Origin: Mesodorylaimus sp. YZB2_4
Taxonomy: Eukaryota; Nematoda; Enoplea; Dorylaimida; Dorylaimidae
Length of the DNA: 64,000 nucleotides
NCBI GenBank assembly: GCA_030248295.1
Contig: JASANH010000138.1
Span: forward strand, 868,001 to 932,000
Direction: 5' to 3'
Positions 12,999 to 28,331 of this stretch are shown here, piece after piece (the first letter of the stretch is position 1; each line of letters opens with the position of its first letter). The position numbers were made by a program, and so were the translations under genes. Under the pieces are notes generated by a model, which saw only the letters and a list, made by a program, of their open reading frames with translations, did no database searches and was not told the DNA's origin.

Positions 12999-14727
12999 AA
13001 TACCACGTTCGCAACCGACTTCACTACGCAATACCTGCGTGGGAAAGAAAACGAGTCAGCCATTAAAGTCCAGACATAAGAGCTGAAAGCTAAGCCGTCG
13101 GTCAGTGGACGAAAAACGAATCGAGGAAAAGGCAGTCAACCCTTGACCTTCTCGCTAGAGACACGCACCCGACCGCAGGTGGTGGGCAAACAACCCCACA
13201 ATAATAACGCAAACAGAACAGAAAAACGGTGGTCTTACGGAAAACAGCAGGGCAAAGCTAGCTGGACCAACAGCGAGCCTGCCAATTACAAACCTATCAA
13301 CATTTGAGTACACAAAAAACAACCCACCGGAACTACTGGCAATGGCAACAGTTTGTGGGGCAAAAACATACATGGCCTGACGTAAAAAAATTAGGCCACA
13401 GGTGGGCGAACACATTAGAGTGATCGCCACCCCAGTGCGCTATTGTTCCAAGAACTGACCACAGAAACACATTGCCAGGCGGTGGGAAATCTTATAGGCA
13501 TGACAGCAGTTACTGCCAGAACAATCCACGCTCGTTGACACCATCCCCCCAAAAGATCCCGCGCCACCTAAATGATGAACGAACAACCCACTTCATCAGA
13601 CGCAGCATCAATGCACCTACTCTCGCCTTACAACCGTTGGAAAGACCTAACTGGCGCAACATCATCACACTCGGCAAGTTGCAAATTCCTGACGCATCCT
13701 TGACAACCGCGCTCGCATGAGTCACATGCATCATGTCCACTCACCTCGCATAACAAACGTCCTCCAGACTAGTCAGATTCCTCGAATCGGCAAATGTTCC
13801 AGTATGAAGAATATGTCAACCAAGTGACAATAAACGTCTACAAGCAGCGAAAGCACGTAGGCGTGAAAGACAGCACAAAAGGTAAGTACGTACGGCAGTA
13901 CGTGCAAAGGAAGAGCAAATAGACACGACCAACGCCAACCAATGACACAAGGACAAAATGAACAGCCCCTCCTGCTGCACCCACTTCCCTTCCCGTCGAA
14001 CATTCCAGTTCCAGCCCCCCCCCCGCCCCTGTGGCGCAATAATGCGCACAGGCTGTTCTACTTTGTCATAAGCATCTGTAACATTGCCATACGCGCCAAA
14101 TTTGAAAGTCGAAAAAGACTTGACCCAGCACTGACAAACCACCGCTTTACTCGCTTACAATTGATAAATATAGATCCAGTATGGTCGCCATTTCGCACTA
14201 CATCAAAACATATAAGAACAAATATTCTCATTTTAACACCAGCACGCTACCCAAATAAAATATGTATATCAGCGTAGTAAAACCCACACCGCCTCTACGC
14301 GACTGAATTACCCTCAAAACCCAGTTAGGGCATAAAATCTCCGACATCGAGTCAAGCACACTTTAACATAAAGTGCTGAGGAATTTTGAAAAAACGCCAT
14401 ATGCATAACAGGTGACATCGAATACCTATCTACCAACAGACGCAGTGCGCAGACGCCATCAATTTCGCTACAGACTTATCTCCCTTACAAGAATAGAAAT
14501 CAGAGCATGCCACCCCCCCCACACACACCTTAGCTCAATCCGAAAATTAGAAAATACACTCCTATAGACAATAAAGGGTAATATCAGCCCATCGCTGCAA
14601 CACACCCACTAACACTAGGTACTGTATAATACTGACACAAAGATAAGGACAGAGCAACATGCTCCTCAAACCTAAATAAGATATATCAAATCAACCAACT
14701 TGCTGCAAGTCATTATGCCATCGGCTC
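12999..14727. other. intergenic: Roquin 3' side / AKAP1 5' side
   Basis: No gene recognised in 1.7 kb. It has C-runs near 14016 and 14511 and scattered A-rich stretches. The AKAP1 promoter should lie just above 13.0 kb. The longest open frames here have biased translations and no splice context. Confidence 0.5.
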
Positions 14728-17700
14728 TTACTCCTGCTGTTGAAGTTCCTCGATGTTCAGGTTCACATTCTCCAGCGCCTTCAACAAATACTCTTCCCCG
14801 TGTTTCTCCAGCATCTGCCAAGCATCAACAGTCAGCATACAACAAACTCAAAATGGAAATACATCTCACCGAAATCTCCTTATTGATCAATTCCAACTCC
14901 AATTTCAACTGCTCTTTTTCGGCCGAGGAGGGACCTTCCTCCAAGGGAATGCAGGACAATCTGAAAAGGCACACAATGATCACTCTTCTATTGTATGCTA
15001 GAACCACGGTCTTACTTGGACTTGACTTCGACCAATCTCTCCAGCTTCTCGTCCACTGTAGCAGGATCGATACACGTGGACACTTTGAAAACCTGTGGTA
15101 TACTGCTAACGATCTGAGACGGATCGACGTGGTCGCGGCTGACCATTGGGTGATCTAAAATCAGTCGGGTCAAGGCACAGTGTAGGCCACATGCAGCACG
15201 CCAACATACCTTTAGTAGGCTGCACTGCAGCAGTTGGCAATGGCTGATGCAGAATACCTTTCACCTGGACCACCAAATCGCTCGGTGCAGCGCTGACAGC
15301 CGACAGCGGACTCGAGGTCATCACACCCGATTGCAGTCGTTGGTTAGCTCGAGAGATGGGGCCATAACGAGACACTTGAGGCCCGCTGTTTGAAAATGGG
15401 ATCACTTGATCGTCTTCTGAGCGCCAGGCATCGGCTTCTCTAGCCTCTAATTCCAATCTGAAAGGGGCACATTATTAGCCGCGTCGCAAACACTACATAT
15501 TCCTTGCCGGTTCCTACTAAATCCCAAACATCCGCTCACCTGACGTAATGCGAACGTTTTGTCGTCTGCGGTAACTGCTCCAACTCCTTCCTCAACACAT
15601 CGTCGCTCAGGTGTTTGATGTCGATGAACTCGTCAGGAACATACGGTCGCGTGGCATAATTGTACACGGAGGTGGACCCGCTCTTCCCTGTCGAGTTTCC
15701 ATTTGACGATGACAACGTACTTTTCGAGTGGGACCATGCGCCAGATCCGGCGACGGTTGCAGCCGGCTGCTTCCACGGTGAATAGTCCATCGATTGTCCT
15801 GAAGAGGCGTCAGCCGATATGCTGCGTTTTTGAACAATAGTATTTGCTAGAACAACAGCTGGGCCAGTTCAGGACTCGACATCACCCTCGAACCTACTAC
15901 TCGTCACAACTAAAGCCTAAAACAGCATAAGCAAAGGTAAACACCCGGAACTAACCTGCAGCCGCGGCAAGATTCGACGACGCAACCACTAGAGGACGTC
16001 CACTGGCTGATTGTGCTGCTCCTCGGTAACTGCTCGAAACAATAAGCGCCGGTGACGAAGCAGAGGAGGCGTTGACCGACGACCAATATCCGCTATCCGA
16101 CCCATTGGCGTAGCTCATTCCACCACTCGACGAGAGCGGCAAAGTCGCGCCCGGTCGGCCTCGCAAGACTGCGGCAGCGTAATTGATTGGAAAATCATCT
16201 TGCAAGACCGAAGTAGCGATCGACACGCTCAGCATATCGGCCTGATCGGAATCACTCGACGATCTGGCCGTACGAGCTTCGTCCCGATGAGAATACCGTG
16301 ACGCCTGCGACTTCGAATGCACCACTGATTCTTTCTTTATCGAAGTCAAACATTTAATAATTTCGTGTTTCTTCATTTCCAATTGTATCAACTTGGATTG
16401 CTTTTCCTAAAAGAAAACTAGAAAAATTGTCTTTACGCAAGAAAATTAGGAAAATTGTATACCGAATCGTCTTTTCGTGGACAGCCCGCACTGTTTCCAG
16501 AACCACAAACACTCGCGGGTGCAACACACGACGATAAGCCGGATTTGCTCGATGAGGATGCGACCACCGTTTGAACATTGGTGGCCGACGTTGAAGTCGA
16601 GATAATATTCTTCGTGTCCGCTCCAACGGACGACGGCGCAATTCGTCGTGTGCCGCTGCTCTGTTCCAATTTGTGCTGCTGTTGTAGTTCTTGTTCCTGC
16701 TCCCCGTCTTCACCCGGCATGTACATATTCGACAGGGCGACCGATGGTTGCCCGGGCGGATACATGACCACATCTTCCAAAGTCGGTGTGATGTACACGC
16801 CGAATTGACCAGCCGCCGCGGCTGCTTGCACCGCGGCTGGATGATCGGCCGGCGATGGATAGAAATAAACCGCAGCTGGGTCAGGCTGAAATCGAAGGCA
16901 TTGAATCGAGCTGGTCTCCTCCATCTCTTACTCAGCAAACCTGAGGAAACGCGTAGTTGCCGAACGGTGTTACAGACGGCGCTGGGGTCGGATGATTCGC
17001 AGGTGCTGGCTGAAGTTCGGGGTACGCCGTTGCTGCGGGATACGGACTGCCAGCCACAGCAGTCGTGACGCCTCCGGGAGTTGTCATCACTTGCGGGCCA
17101 GGTACTTGATTCGGAACGACTCTGCCGACTGGAACCTCCAAATGGACCACTTCTGCGGGGTGATAAATACCGGCAGACCTGCAAAAAGCCATTTTTTCCA
17201 AACATAAATGACAATACCACTCTGTCCTAAAACTCTAACCCGAGCTTACCTTGCTTGCATTCCGGCTTGAGGATACCAGTAATAACCGTACTCCGCAGGG
17301 GCTGGGCCTGGCAGCACTTGCGACGGTGGCGGTGCTGGGACTCCAGGACGAAACACCTGGTACCGGACGGTGGTACCCAATTGCAAAGGTGCAGGATGCG
17401 CCGACCCAACAGCTATCGGTCCGTTCGGAGTATTAACAATCGCTGCACCAGCAGGCCCTGAAATAATAACCTCTTCACGTCTGACAACACGCAGAAACAC
17501 ACTTCTTAAGTCTTACACGGCATCATAACTGTTGTCATGCTGGGTCCGAAATGTGACGGCGGTGAATTCATCATTACTGCCCCCGCGGCGTTTTCTTCAG
17601 CCGCTGCTTGAAATGCCGCTGGTGGCGGGAATACCGACGGCGGTGTCGCCTGTGGCATCTGAGGTTGCCGGGACCTTCCAACCATTGGTGGCGAGTGCTC

Positions 17701-19904
17701 CATGACGGGCGACTGATGATGCCCAGACGTAGGCTGCGCCGAAACTGAAAACCAAAGTTGGGGAATAATATTCTATTTCAGCACCTACAATCTACGAATA
17801 CCCTTGGATTTCGGCTCGCTGACTTCGTACATGTCGCTTTCCTCCAGACTAAAGTCGAATTCATTATCGCTGCGGCTATAACAGGGCCCCGGACAGTTTA
17901 TTGCAAATATCCAACTACATATAATCCAGCCGCTTACTTTCCATCGCGCTGCCCGGCATCGCCATTGCCTTCAGCAGCGCCGCTGCGAGATTTGATGACA
18001 TTACTGCGATATCCCATTAATCGGCTTCGCGCACGATATCTTTCCATTTCTTCCAATGAATGAGCGAAAGTACACGATTCTCCTCGAGGGCAAGTCTTTG
18101 CCTCGCCGATATCACGGCACATACTCGTTTTGAATTTGTAAGCGACCACGCTACGCTCCACACTTTCACGTTGGTTTCTAGAATGACAAGAACTACTTAT
18201 CCTCAACACTGCACATAATCTAATTTGAAAGAACCATCGCCAAACAAAATTTCGCTTACCGACTTCCACCATATCTCTCGCAGAATCGTGCCTGACCTTC
18301 GACTACTGCTTTCGCCGCCCGCAGCGCATCGACAATCACGTTCCAAGTTGGCACGATGTTCTCTGAAGCGTGAAATCCCTATTCCTTCACTACGTATGCC
18401 AACAGCAGTCGGCGCCTCACCTCCTTGCGTAGCATCAATATCCGCCAGCAGTTCGTAATGCTGTCTCAATTCAACCAAGCTGCCTGGATCGCCCGTTCTT
18501 TGTAAGCCAATCAACAATTCTTGGATACTTTGAGCGAAACTTTGCGGAGTTTGCAACTACAGAATAACCTAATCAGTAAAAACGCAAGTAGCAAATCAAA
18601 TGCACTTACTCGATCAATAATTGACTGCATGTGCGATTTGTGCGCTTGATCGCCATACAATAACGCTGACCACTGGTCAGGCGAAATTCTCAATCCAGCC
18701 TCCATGGCAATTTGAACGATCTGCGCATCGTGCTCTCTTCGTAATGCCTCGTAGGTACGAAACTCTTCCTTGAGCTGCATCAACGACGATTCGCCGTCTC
18801 GTTTAATCACCTGAAGCCTATTATTTGCGCAGGCAACACTGTGATGCATAGAAAATCAGCTTACGTTGAAGCATGAAGCTCGATATAGCAACTGAACTAC
18901 ATGACCAACACTCGTTTTCGAAGCTTGGGGATAGTCTTTTTCCAGCGTTTGTACAATATACATGACCAAGACCTTTCGCGAAATCAGCGCACCTTCCGAT
19001 AGGGCCAATAGGACCAATTTTAAAACCTCCTCTTGCATCGCTAAACAACACAATACAAAGAGAGTGCTAGAACAAACAAGTGTTTCTTTTCCTTACCGGG
19101 TCCTAAGAATTGACAGCCGCGAGCGCGAACGGCTGCCCATAAATTTGATGACAGATGGTATGGGTTTTGATGAAGTAACAACAATTCCATTAAACTGCGT
19201 TCGCCCAATGACCGAATGGCTTTCAAAGCACGGCCTCGTCCTTCCGGTTCGACCAGCTGGCAACAAAGAAGTGTTACCATCTTACGCTGCATCGGGCGGC
19301 TCAGTTGCGGGCTCCAAACGCTGCCACCTAAAAGGAATAAAAAAGACCCTCTTTTAATGTGCAAGGGACTCTATAGGGAGCACGAGCCCGATAGGCGCAT
19401 GGCATGGCGCGTTTCTATGGCCTCCTGTGATAACTATCGATTATTCGTGCACCTAACCCGTTATATCCTTGCCATTCCGCACGCACTCGAAGGTACATCC
19501 TGCAACAGGACAGGAATTCGCATGAGAACAACATCTTCACCTTTCTCGGATTGCGCCCTACGTAAGTAGGAAGCTAGCGAGTCGAGAATGCCTGTTGATA
19601 CTCGGTAGTGCTTGAGGTCGTCCTTCTCGAACAGTTTGCCCAATCGTTCGTCCTCGGCCACAGCGACTTGCTCGTGAACTTCTAAGATTCTCAAAATGGC
19701 CATGTTCTGCGGTAGATCCGAAACCGCAATGTTGATAGCGCTCTGGTCGAACGGACACTGTTTGCTTTTCAGTTTCAATAAACACGAACGACAAGCAGTA
19801 TGCCCGCATACTAGACTGACGGGTTGATGTCGGACTCCATCAAATACGTTGTAACATATGCAGCAGCACAACAAATCACACCACTGAGGAGTTTGAACGG
19901 GCAT
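14728..19904 (-). CDS. RC3H1/2: Roquin-type RING / CCCH-finger RNA-binding E3 ligase
   Basis: Binds stem-loops in mRNA 3' UTRs and promotes decay through deadenylation; acts in cytoplasm and P-bodies. Eighteen exons: 19904-19541, 19327-19097, 19040-18865, 18810-18610, 18556-18421, 18362-18260, 18177-17938, 17875-17802, 17744-17519, 17480-17250, 17178-16941, 16885-16463, 16406-15956, 15846-15540, 15457-15210, 15154-15016, 14960-14870 and 14814-14728; sum 1,321 aa (vertebrate Roquins about 1,130-1,190). It starts [14 protein letters not shown] exactly as in the family. The RING has [18 protein letters not shown] and CPFD. The ROQ domain includes [36 protein letters not shown] and [19 protein letters not shown]. 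The CCCH finger is [20 protein letters not shown] (about 424-443). The C-terminal half is Pro/Ala/Ser-rich, ending in a coiled coil ([15 protein letters not shown]). Exon 8 (74 nt) was found from phase agreement. Confidence 0.96.
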
Positions 19905-20956
19905 TTCTAAAAACCAAGTCATGTAACAAAACCAAGGCTTAAAAATTTAGAATTCATTCTTACTATTTCCGGAAATCGGTCTCCGTATTTCGTCTCAGCA
20001 AATGAGAATAATTATATTGGATCCGTACGAGAATTTTAGCTGCGATAAACCCACTCTAGGGGCAGAATTTTCTCTCTCTTGCGGATTATCAATGTGATAT
20101 CCATACACCGGATTGACGCCCGGGAGTTGGCTAGTGTCTGAAATCATAAACGTGAGAATTTGTACGATGTACACAATCTAGGCGTACGAACAGAGACGTG
20201 GGCAACTAGCTCTCACACGGCGCACGTCGGGCAGGGCAGACTAGGCGATGCAATTTACCCTTCAGACATTTCTGCGCACGACCGGATAAACAATAACGGA
20301 ATAACGAACCCGAGCATAGCCTACCCGATTACACAGCCTGCGCCCTCGATCACGTGCAAAATAACGCCCACATAACAAATTAGCCCACGCTCTAGCAACT
20401 GTATGTGAGCGCCAATACTTCGCCAAATCCTCAAATATGTAGGATACTGACTCGATCCGCTCGAATCATGGACAAATATACCCAAAGACTGATTCAAAAA
20501 GGGGCATGTACAAAGTTCATCATTTTACTTCCTCCTTTTCACGGAAAACATATACCAAATTTGGGCAAAAAGCCAAACGGTGTTTTCGTCGCTAAGCTAC
20601 CTTCCGACTCTCTCTCGCGCACGACCAAATATCACTAAAGTTTTTTAGGCGTTGTCAAACACGCACACTGCCACGACGTGCCCGCAGGTTTGTTCTACTT
20701 ACTCGCGAGTGCGGGAATTTTAAAACTTTTTGACATTTGGAGATGGCAGGTAGTATATGTTGACAAAATGAGGAAAGTAAAGCACCAGAAAAGTTTTATT
20801 GCAAAATTTTATAAAAGCAAGGTTTGTTATAAAATCACCGCGTATTCTTCGCTTATGTTACTCAGAGATAGCACGATCACAGCCCTCGAAAGTGAGAGTA
20901 CATCTTGTTACACCTCGTTTATCACCCTTCCATCAAACATTTCTGTGGAATGCTGC
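19905..20956. other. upstream of Roquin: no gene recognised
   Basis: Probable Roquin 5' UTR and promoter. The region just above the ATG has a 3' splice site (at about 19907), so a non-coding first exon is likely. Nothing else could be supported. Confidence 0.5.
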
Positions 20957-21205
20957 CTAGGTAAACCGCACTCCGTCCTCGTCCACACCCCAGTACTCGA
21001 CATTAGATTCGTTGCGTCGTGACTGGCGGCATCGAAGTAAGAAGGACATGCGGCAGATCGAGTGGCACCATTGGCAGCTAGCACTGCTTGTGCGCAGCTT
21101 CATACAGAGTATGCAACAAATGACCAGAATGGCGAGTAGGGCAACGGCGATCATGCATGCTGCGCTAGAAGAGCAGGCAAGTGTTGTGGAGAGGGGAGGG
21201 GCCAT
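20957..21205 (-). CDS. possible small single-pass membrane protein
   Basis: An 82-codon frame opening with ATG in a good initiation context (GCCATGG). Residues 14-36 are strongly hydrophobic (AACMIAVALLAILVICCIL), followed by a basic, Cys-rich stretch and an acidic end (EYWGVDEDGVRF). This fits a type III or signal-anchored membrane protein, or the first exon of a larger one. I recognise no family. There is no clear 5' splice site before the stop. It could be chance, since the opposite strand is also open for part of it. Confidence 0.3.
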   Translation of the reverse strand: MAPPLSTTLACSSSAACMIAVALLAILVICCILCMKLRTSSASCQWCHSICRMSFLLRCRQSRRNESNVEYWGVDEDGVRFT

Positions 21206-22273
21206 GGCACACTTACTAAGTGACAGTGCTTACACCATATGAGCACCGCTCGGTGAGGAGAGTGGTGAAGCAATCGATGTCGTAAAATGGTTTAGGCGTG
21301 CATCTGAAATGGTCAATGCTGAAATTAATGGGCGCTGAAAAGTTGGATTAAGCTCCAGGTCATTTATCACTGGCTGGTTGGTGAATGGAGAGGAAGTTGG
21401 TCTTAATTAAGAAATCTGTTATATCTTCCCCACTGCATAGTCACGCTATGTCAATTGGAGATACTCTGTGGCATCACTTGACAGCGAAATACCCCTCCCG
21501 AGTATGAATGCGTGTGCATGCAGCTTGCCACAGAACGCATTCAGGGTAGCTCAGGTGTGTAGTTGGGGTCAAAGGACCCCGTACACTTACGGGTCACAAT
21601 GATCTTGACACAAGTATTAAGCATAGGCCGAGGCAGACAATGTGTGAAAAATAGCCACGCGGCTTCTCACTGTCAGACTATCTCTTACGGGTCATGTGGA
21701 AGTTGTTACCAGACCATGTACACACCAAAGTGCTACACACCTACAGCGTGTTGATAAAGCCTTGATCTTGATCAACAAGCGGTAGGTGTCGATAAAGATA
21801 AAGGCGACTAACTAGTCCGCTCTGTGACTGCCTGTGCAAGAATATGTGCTATTTGCCTCAAATTTCAGCAGCTCCTCTCAAAAGTTGCATTGACCTGCAT
21901 CTTCCCACTCAAGTTCTGAAGGTGTGCATGCCACGCCTCACACTCTCAGCGCAACCACAGCACCTACTTGAGTCCGTTTCCGCAAGTGCCAGTAACGTGC
22001 AAATTATCTTTCACTGGATCCGCCTGTACACCGACCTGCAAGAGAGGATAGCCAAAACACAGAACATTCAGGCGGCTACAGTAGTCTCATACCGCAAGGG
22101 CCAGTCGGACGAATCCAACAAGGATAATTCGCTGAGCACGGGGCCGTATCGGGTCACTCATAACATCGAATGAATGACAGCTGACGCCTGAAGACACAGA
22201 GAATGGCTAATCAGCACAAAATGCCCGCAGGCAAGTGGCACTATTTTCGCCGTTGCTGGCTATGGGCCACTGC
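21206..22273. other. no gene recognised
   Basis: About 1.1 kb between the small membrane ORF and the candidate exons at 22.3-22.8 kb. A 109-codon plus-strand frame at 21844-22173 has no splice support or family resemblance and is left out. Confidence 0.45.
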
Positions 22274-22756
22274 TCATATCGAGGGGGCATCAAATGTGGT
22301 ACCTGCAGAAGAGAAGGTGGTCTCACAAGATGGCCACTGACCCCATCCGGTCGACACAACAACCTTCCTCGGCCTCTAATCGTGACAGGTGCCCGGTGTA
22401 CTTACCTGCATGAAGAGGAATTACCGCCTCTTCTACAAAAAGACAATGGGCCTGTTATCAAGCTTCAGCCTTTCCGAGTCGTTGCCGTCAGTTGGTTGCT
22501 AGCTAGCGGTTACTATGAGAGAAAAAGGGCAACAGTGGAGTTTGTAAGATTATCGAGCGATCCCTTCATTCCCCACTAATGCTCACCCAATGCTATGTGG
22601 AAGTAATACGAGTGTACGAGCTTCGATGCTGGCCAACCTTCGTCCGCTGACGGCCACAAATAACGCATCAAGAGACGCGCGATGGAAGCGCCCGAGCGAG
22701 TAACCATATTTCCCATTCGATTATGCTCCTCGGCCGTGCTCAGTATGAACAGACAT
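22274..22756 (-). CDS. candidate 3' exons of an unrecognised gene
   Basis: Three exons agree in phase: 22756-22587, 22432-22406 (27 nt) and 22302-22274 with stop TGA. They encode about 74 residues including AEEHNRMGNMVTRSGASIAR, LLMRYLWPSADEGWPASKL and ending TFDAPSI. All junctions are GT-AG with pyrimidine-rich acceptors. No start codon or upstream exon could be placed in the 220 nt before the ALDH7A1 stop, so the gene is incomplete or its start is elsewhere. No family recognised. The case rests on phase agreement of three junctions only. Confidence 0.35.
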
Positions 22757-22983
22757 CTGCGTCTCTTTTTGAAACAAAAGATGCTGGCAGGCATATATGT
22801 AATAAGACCCTGTTTGGAGACGTGCCTGCAGCCACCCTATCCATATTAAACGAGAGCCAGCTCATTGACCCATTACTCTAGCCATCCATCAAATTCATAA
22901 ATCCCAACATAGCCGTATCACTTTGAACATCGCATGGGCGTAAGGTACTTTCGTCTCATTCAGCATTCACTAGTGTCGACCAC

Positions 22984-26515
<3,532 letters not shown>

Positions 26516-27242
26516 GACGGATATGCAATGCACAGCGACGACTTTGCAAAATTCTTCTATGAGCGAAAGAACACCCGCCTTCTTATCGCTGGTTCAACGT
26601 GGCAACTTCTCGAGGCGCGTGCGCATTCCAGTTTTCGTCAACAAGACGTCCCCCCAGCACACACGAGGTGCATTACACTCTGCAGGAAGTGTAATGGGCC
26701 CAATGTGCCTACTTTCGAGAAGATGGGTGCCCTGCTCTGCTGCGCATATGAAGGGTTACAGGGAATGCTGGGTCTGCGCATGCACAGGAGTGACCCTTCG
26801 TTTCTGCACGACCAAGGAACAGTCTGCATTAGATACAAGTTGAGAACTAGAAGTAGAAGTTTAGGCATAGAAGTACGCAAAAAGCTCAGCCATGACTAGG
26901 AACTGAACCCTCCGCAGGATTTATCGATGGGCAAATAGCTATTGTGGCTGAGCCTTGGAAAGGGATCCTAAACGGGATGAGGATTACCAGAGGGTGCCTA
27001 CCTAAGAATCGGAAAAAGTGTGATTTTGCAATGTAAACCGGCTAAAACTTTTGGCTAACCTGAGAAACTAGAGATCATCCAGCACTTTTTCACACGAACT
27101 CGTATGAGTCTCTTAGCTTAGGCAACATCTAGTTGGAAAATGAGAAAACTGACATGGAGGAGTGTTGAAGATGGGTTCACAACATTTCATATTCCAGAAG
27201 TAAATTCTTTCAAACACCTCCCATAACTTCAAAAACCGATTC
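26516..27242. other. upstream of ALDH7A1: no gene recognised
   Basis: Should hold the ALDH7A1 promoter. Overlapping short frames on both strands at 26.5-26.9 kb have no splice support. Confidence 0.5.
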
Positions 27243-27916
27243 GCAAGATTTAAATTTCCCGCGCACTGATACTCAAGTGCAAAGTTGCAATTAATAGTGT
27301 GCGGAATTCGTTTCCCTACGACCGTGTACGAGTATAGTACTTGAAGGGAGACACGGATCTAGTTGTCTCCAAGTACAGTAGGTCCATGCTTGGAGATAGG
27401 AGTAAGATCGAAATCTAGGATTGAAGTGCCACATGAAACTTTGACAGAGCGGCTAGCTTTGCCTTGACCGATTGATGGGTTTCATTTGGAGGCCAGAGCA
27501 TCATTCCAGGTACTTACTTCCTCACGCAATTTAGTCTCACAATCAGAGGTCGCATTGACTATTTTGCAGCTTACTATTTAAAAACCTAGTCATTAAACGT
27601 TTGAGCTGGTTTCTGTCACTCATTTATGGACTTGAAGTTTCAATGGATGCCGTTTTTAAGTCAAGTTTTATTTTTTTGACTAGCGAAATCAATTTGGTCA
27701 CCGCAAGAGTTTCACAAATGACAGACTTTCGTCATCTCACCAGAAAGCTCGCGAGAAAACGCTCCACAAGAACGGCCTCCGATGGGAAATTATTCGTAAA
27801 TTCTTGACTATACTTTTCGACTTTGAGCCCATCTCCAACCGCCACATGGCAAATTGACCATGGGGAAACGAATTCTGCTCACGTTACTTGAGTATCAATG
27901 GGAAATTCAAATCTTG
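27243..27916. mobile_element. fold-back / inverted-repeat element
   Basis: The left arm (27243-27316) and right arm (27863-27916) are inverted copies in three matching blocks: 27243-27260 pairs with 27899-27916 (one mismatch), 27267-27278 with 27886-27898, and 27304-27316 with 27863-27875. The arms differ by a short insertion in the left one. About 550 bp lie between. The layout fits an old non-autonomous DNA transposon. The internal plus-strand frame at 27601-27807 resembles no transposase. It sits between ALDH7A1 and UNC119. No target-site duplication was found. Confidence 0.6.
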
Positions 27917-28331
27917 TGCATAAGTTTTCTTAAAAAAGGATATTGGCAGTCCTCCGGGCCCCCTCTTTCGCTTTTATGCTCCTCAGATCCCTTGCGCAAG
28001 GTTTGAGCCTTTAGCAGCCCCCGTAAACTGATCCAGTAGAGCACAGGACAGACTACCCTTCAGCAGGACGCAATGGTGGATGAGAAGCGATCAGCTTTAC
28101 TCACAGCCATGCCCCACACAGGACGCAATGTAAATGGCCAAAAGGAAAGCGCACTGGTGTCAACAACAATTTAAGTGCATCACTAATTACATAACAAGCT
28201 TCACTTGAATACACACTCGCCAAAATATTATTTAGTTTTATAAAATCTCTATAAACTCAATAAAAGTAGTACTTCCGGTTTTTACTGTGAAAGGGAATGC
28301 TGCTGGTGGTACTTGAAAAGGTTCAGTCAGA
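27917..28331. other. UNC119 3' flank
   Basis: No coding feature seen; probably the UNC119 3' UTR and spacer next to the inverted-repeat element. Confidence 0.5.

Noticed and set aside
15980-18500. Alternative reading frames with Arg-rich translations across the Roquin exons
   Set aside because: The phase-consistent 18-exon Roquin model explains the region; the others are frame shadows.
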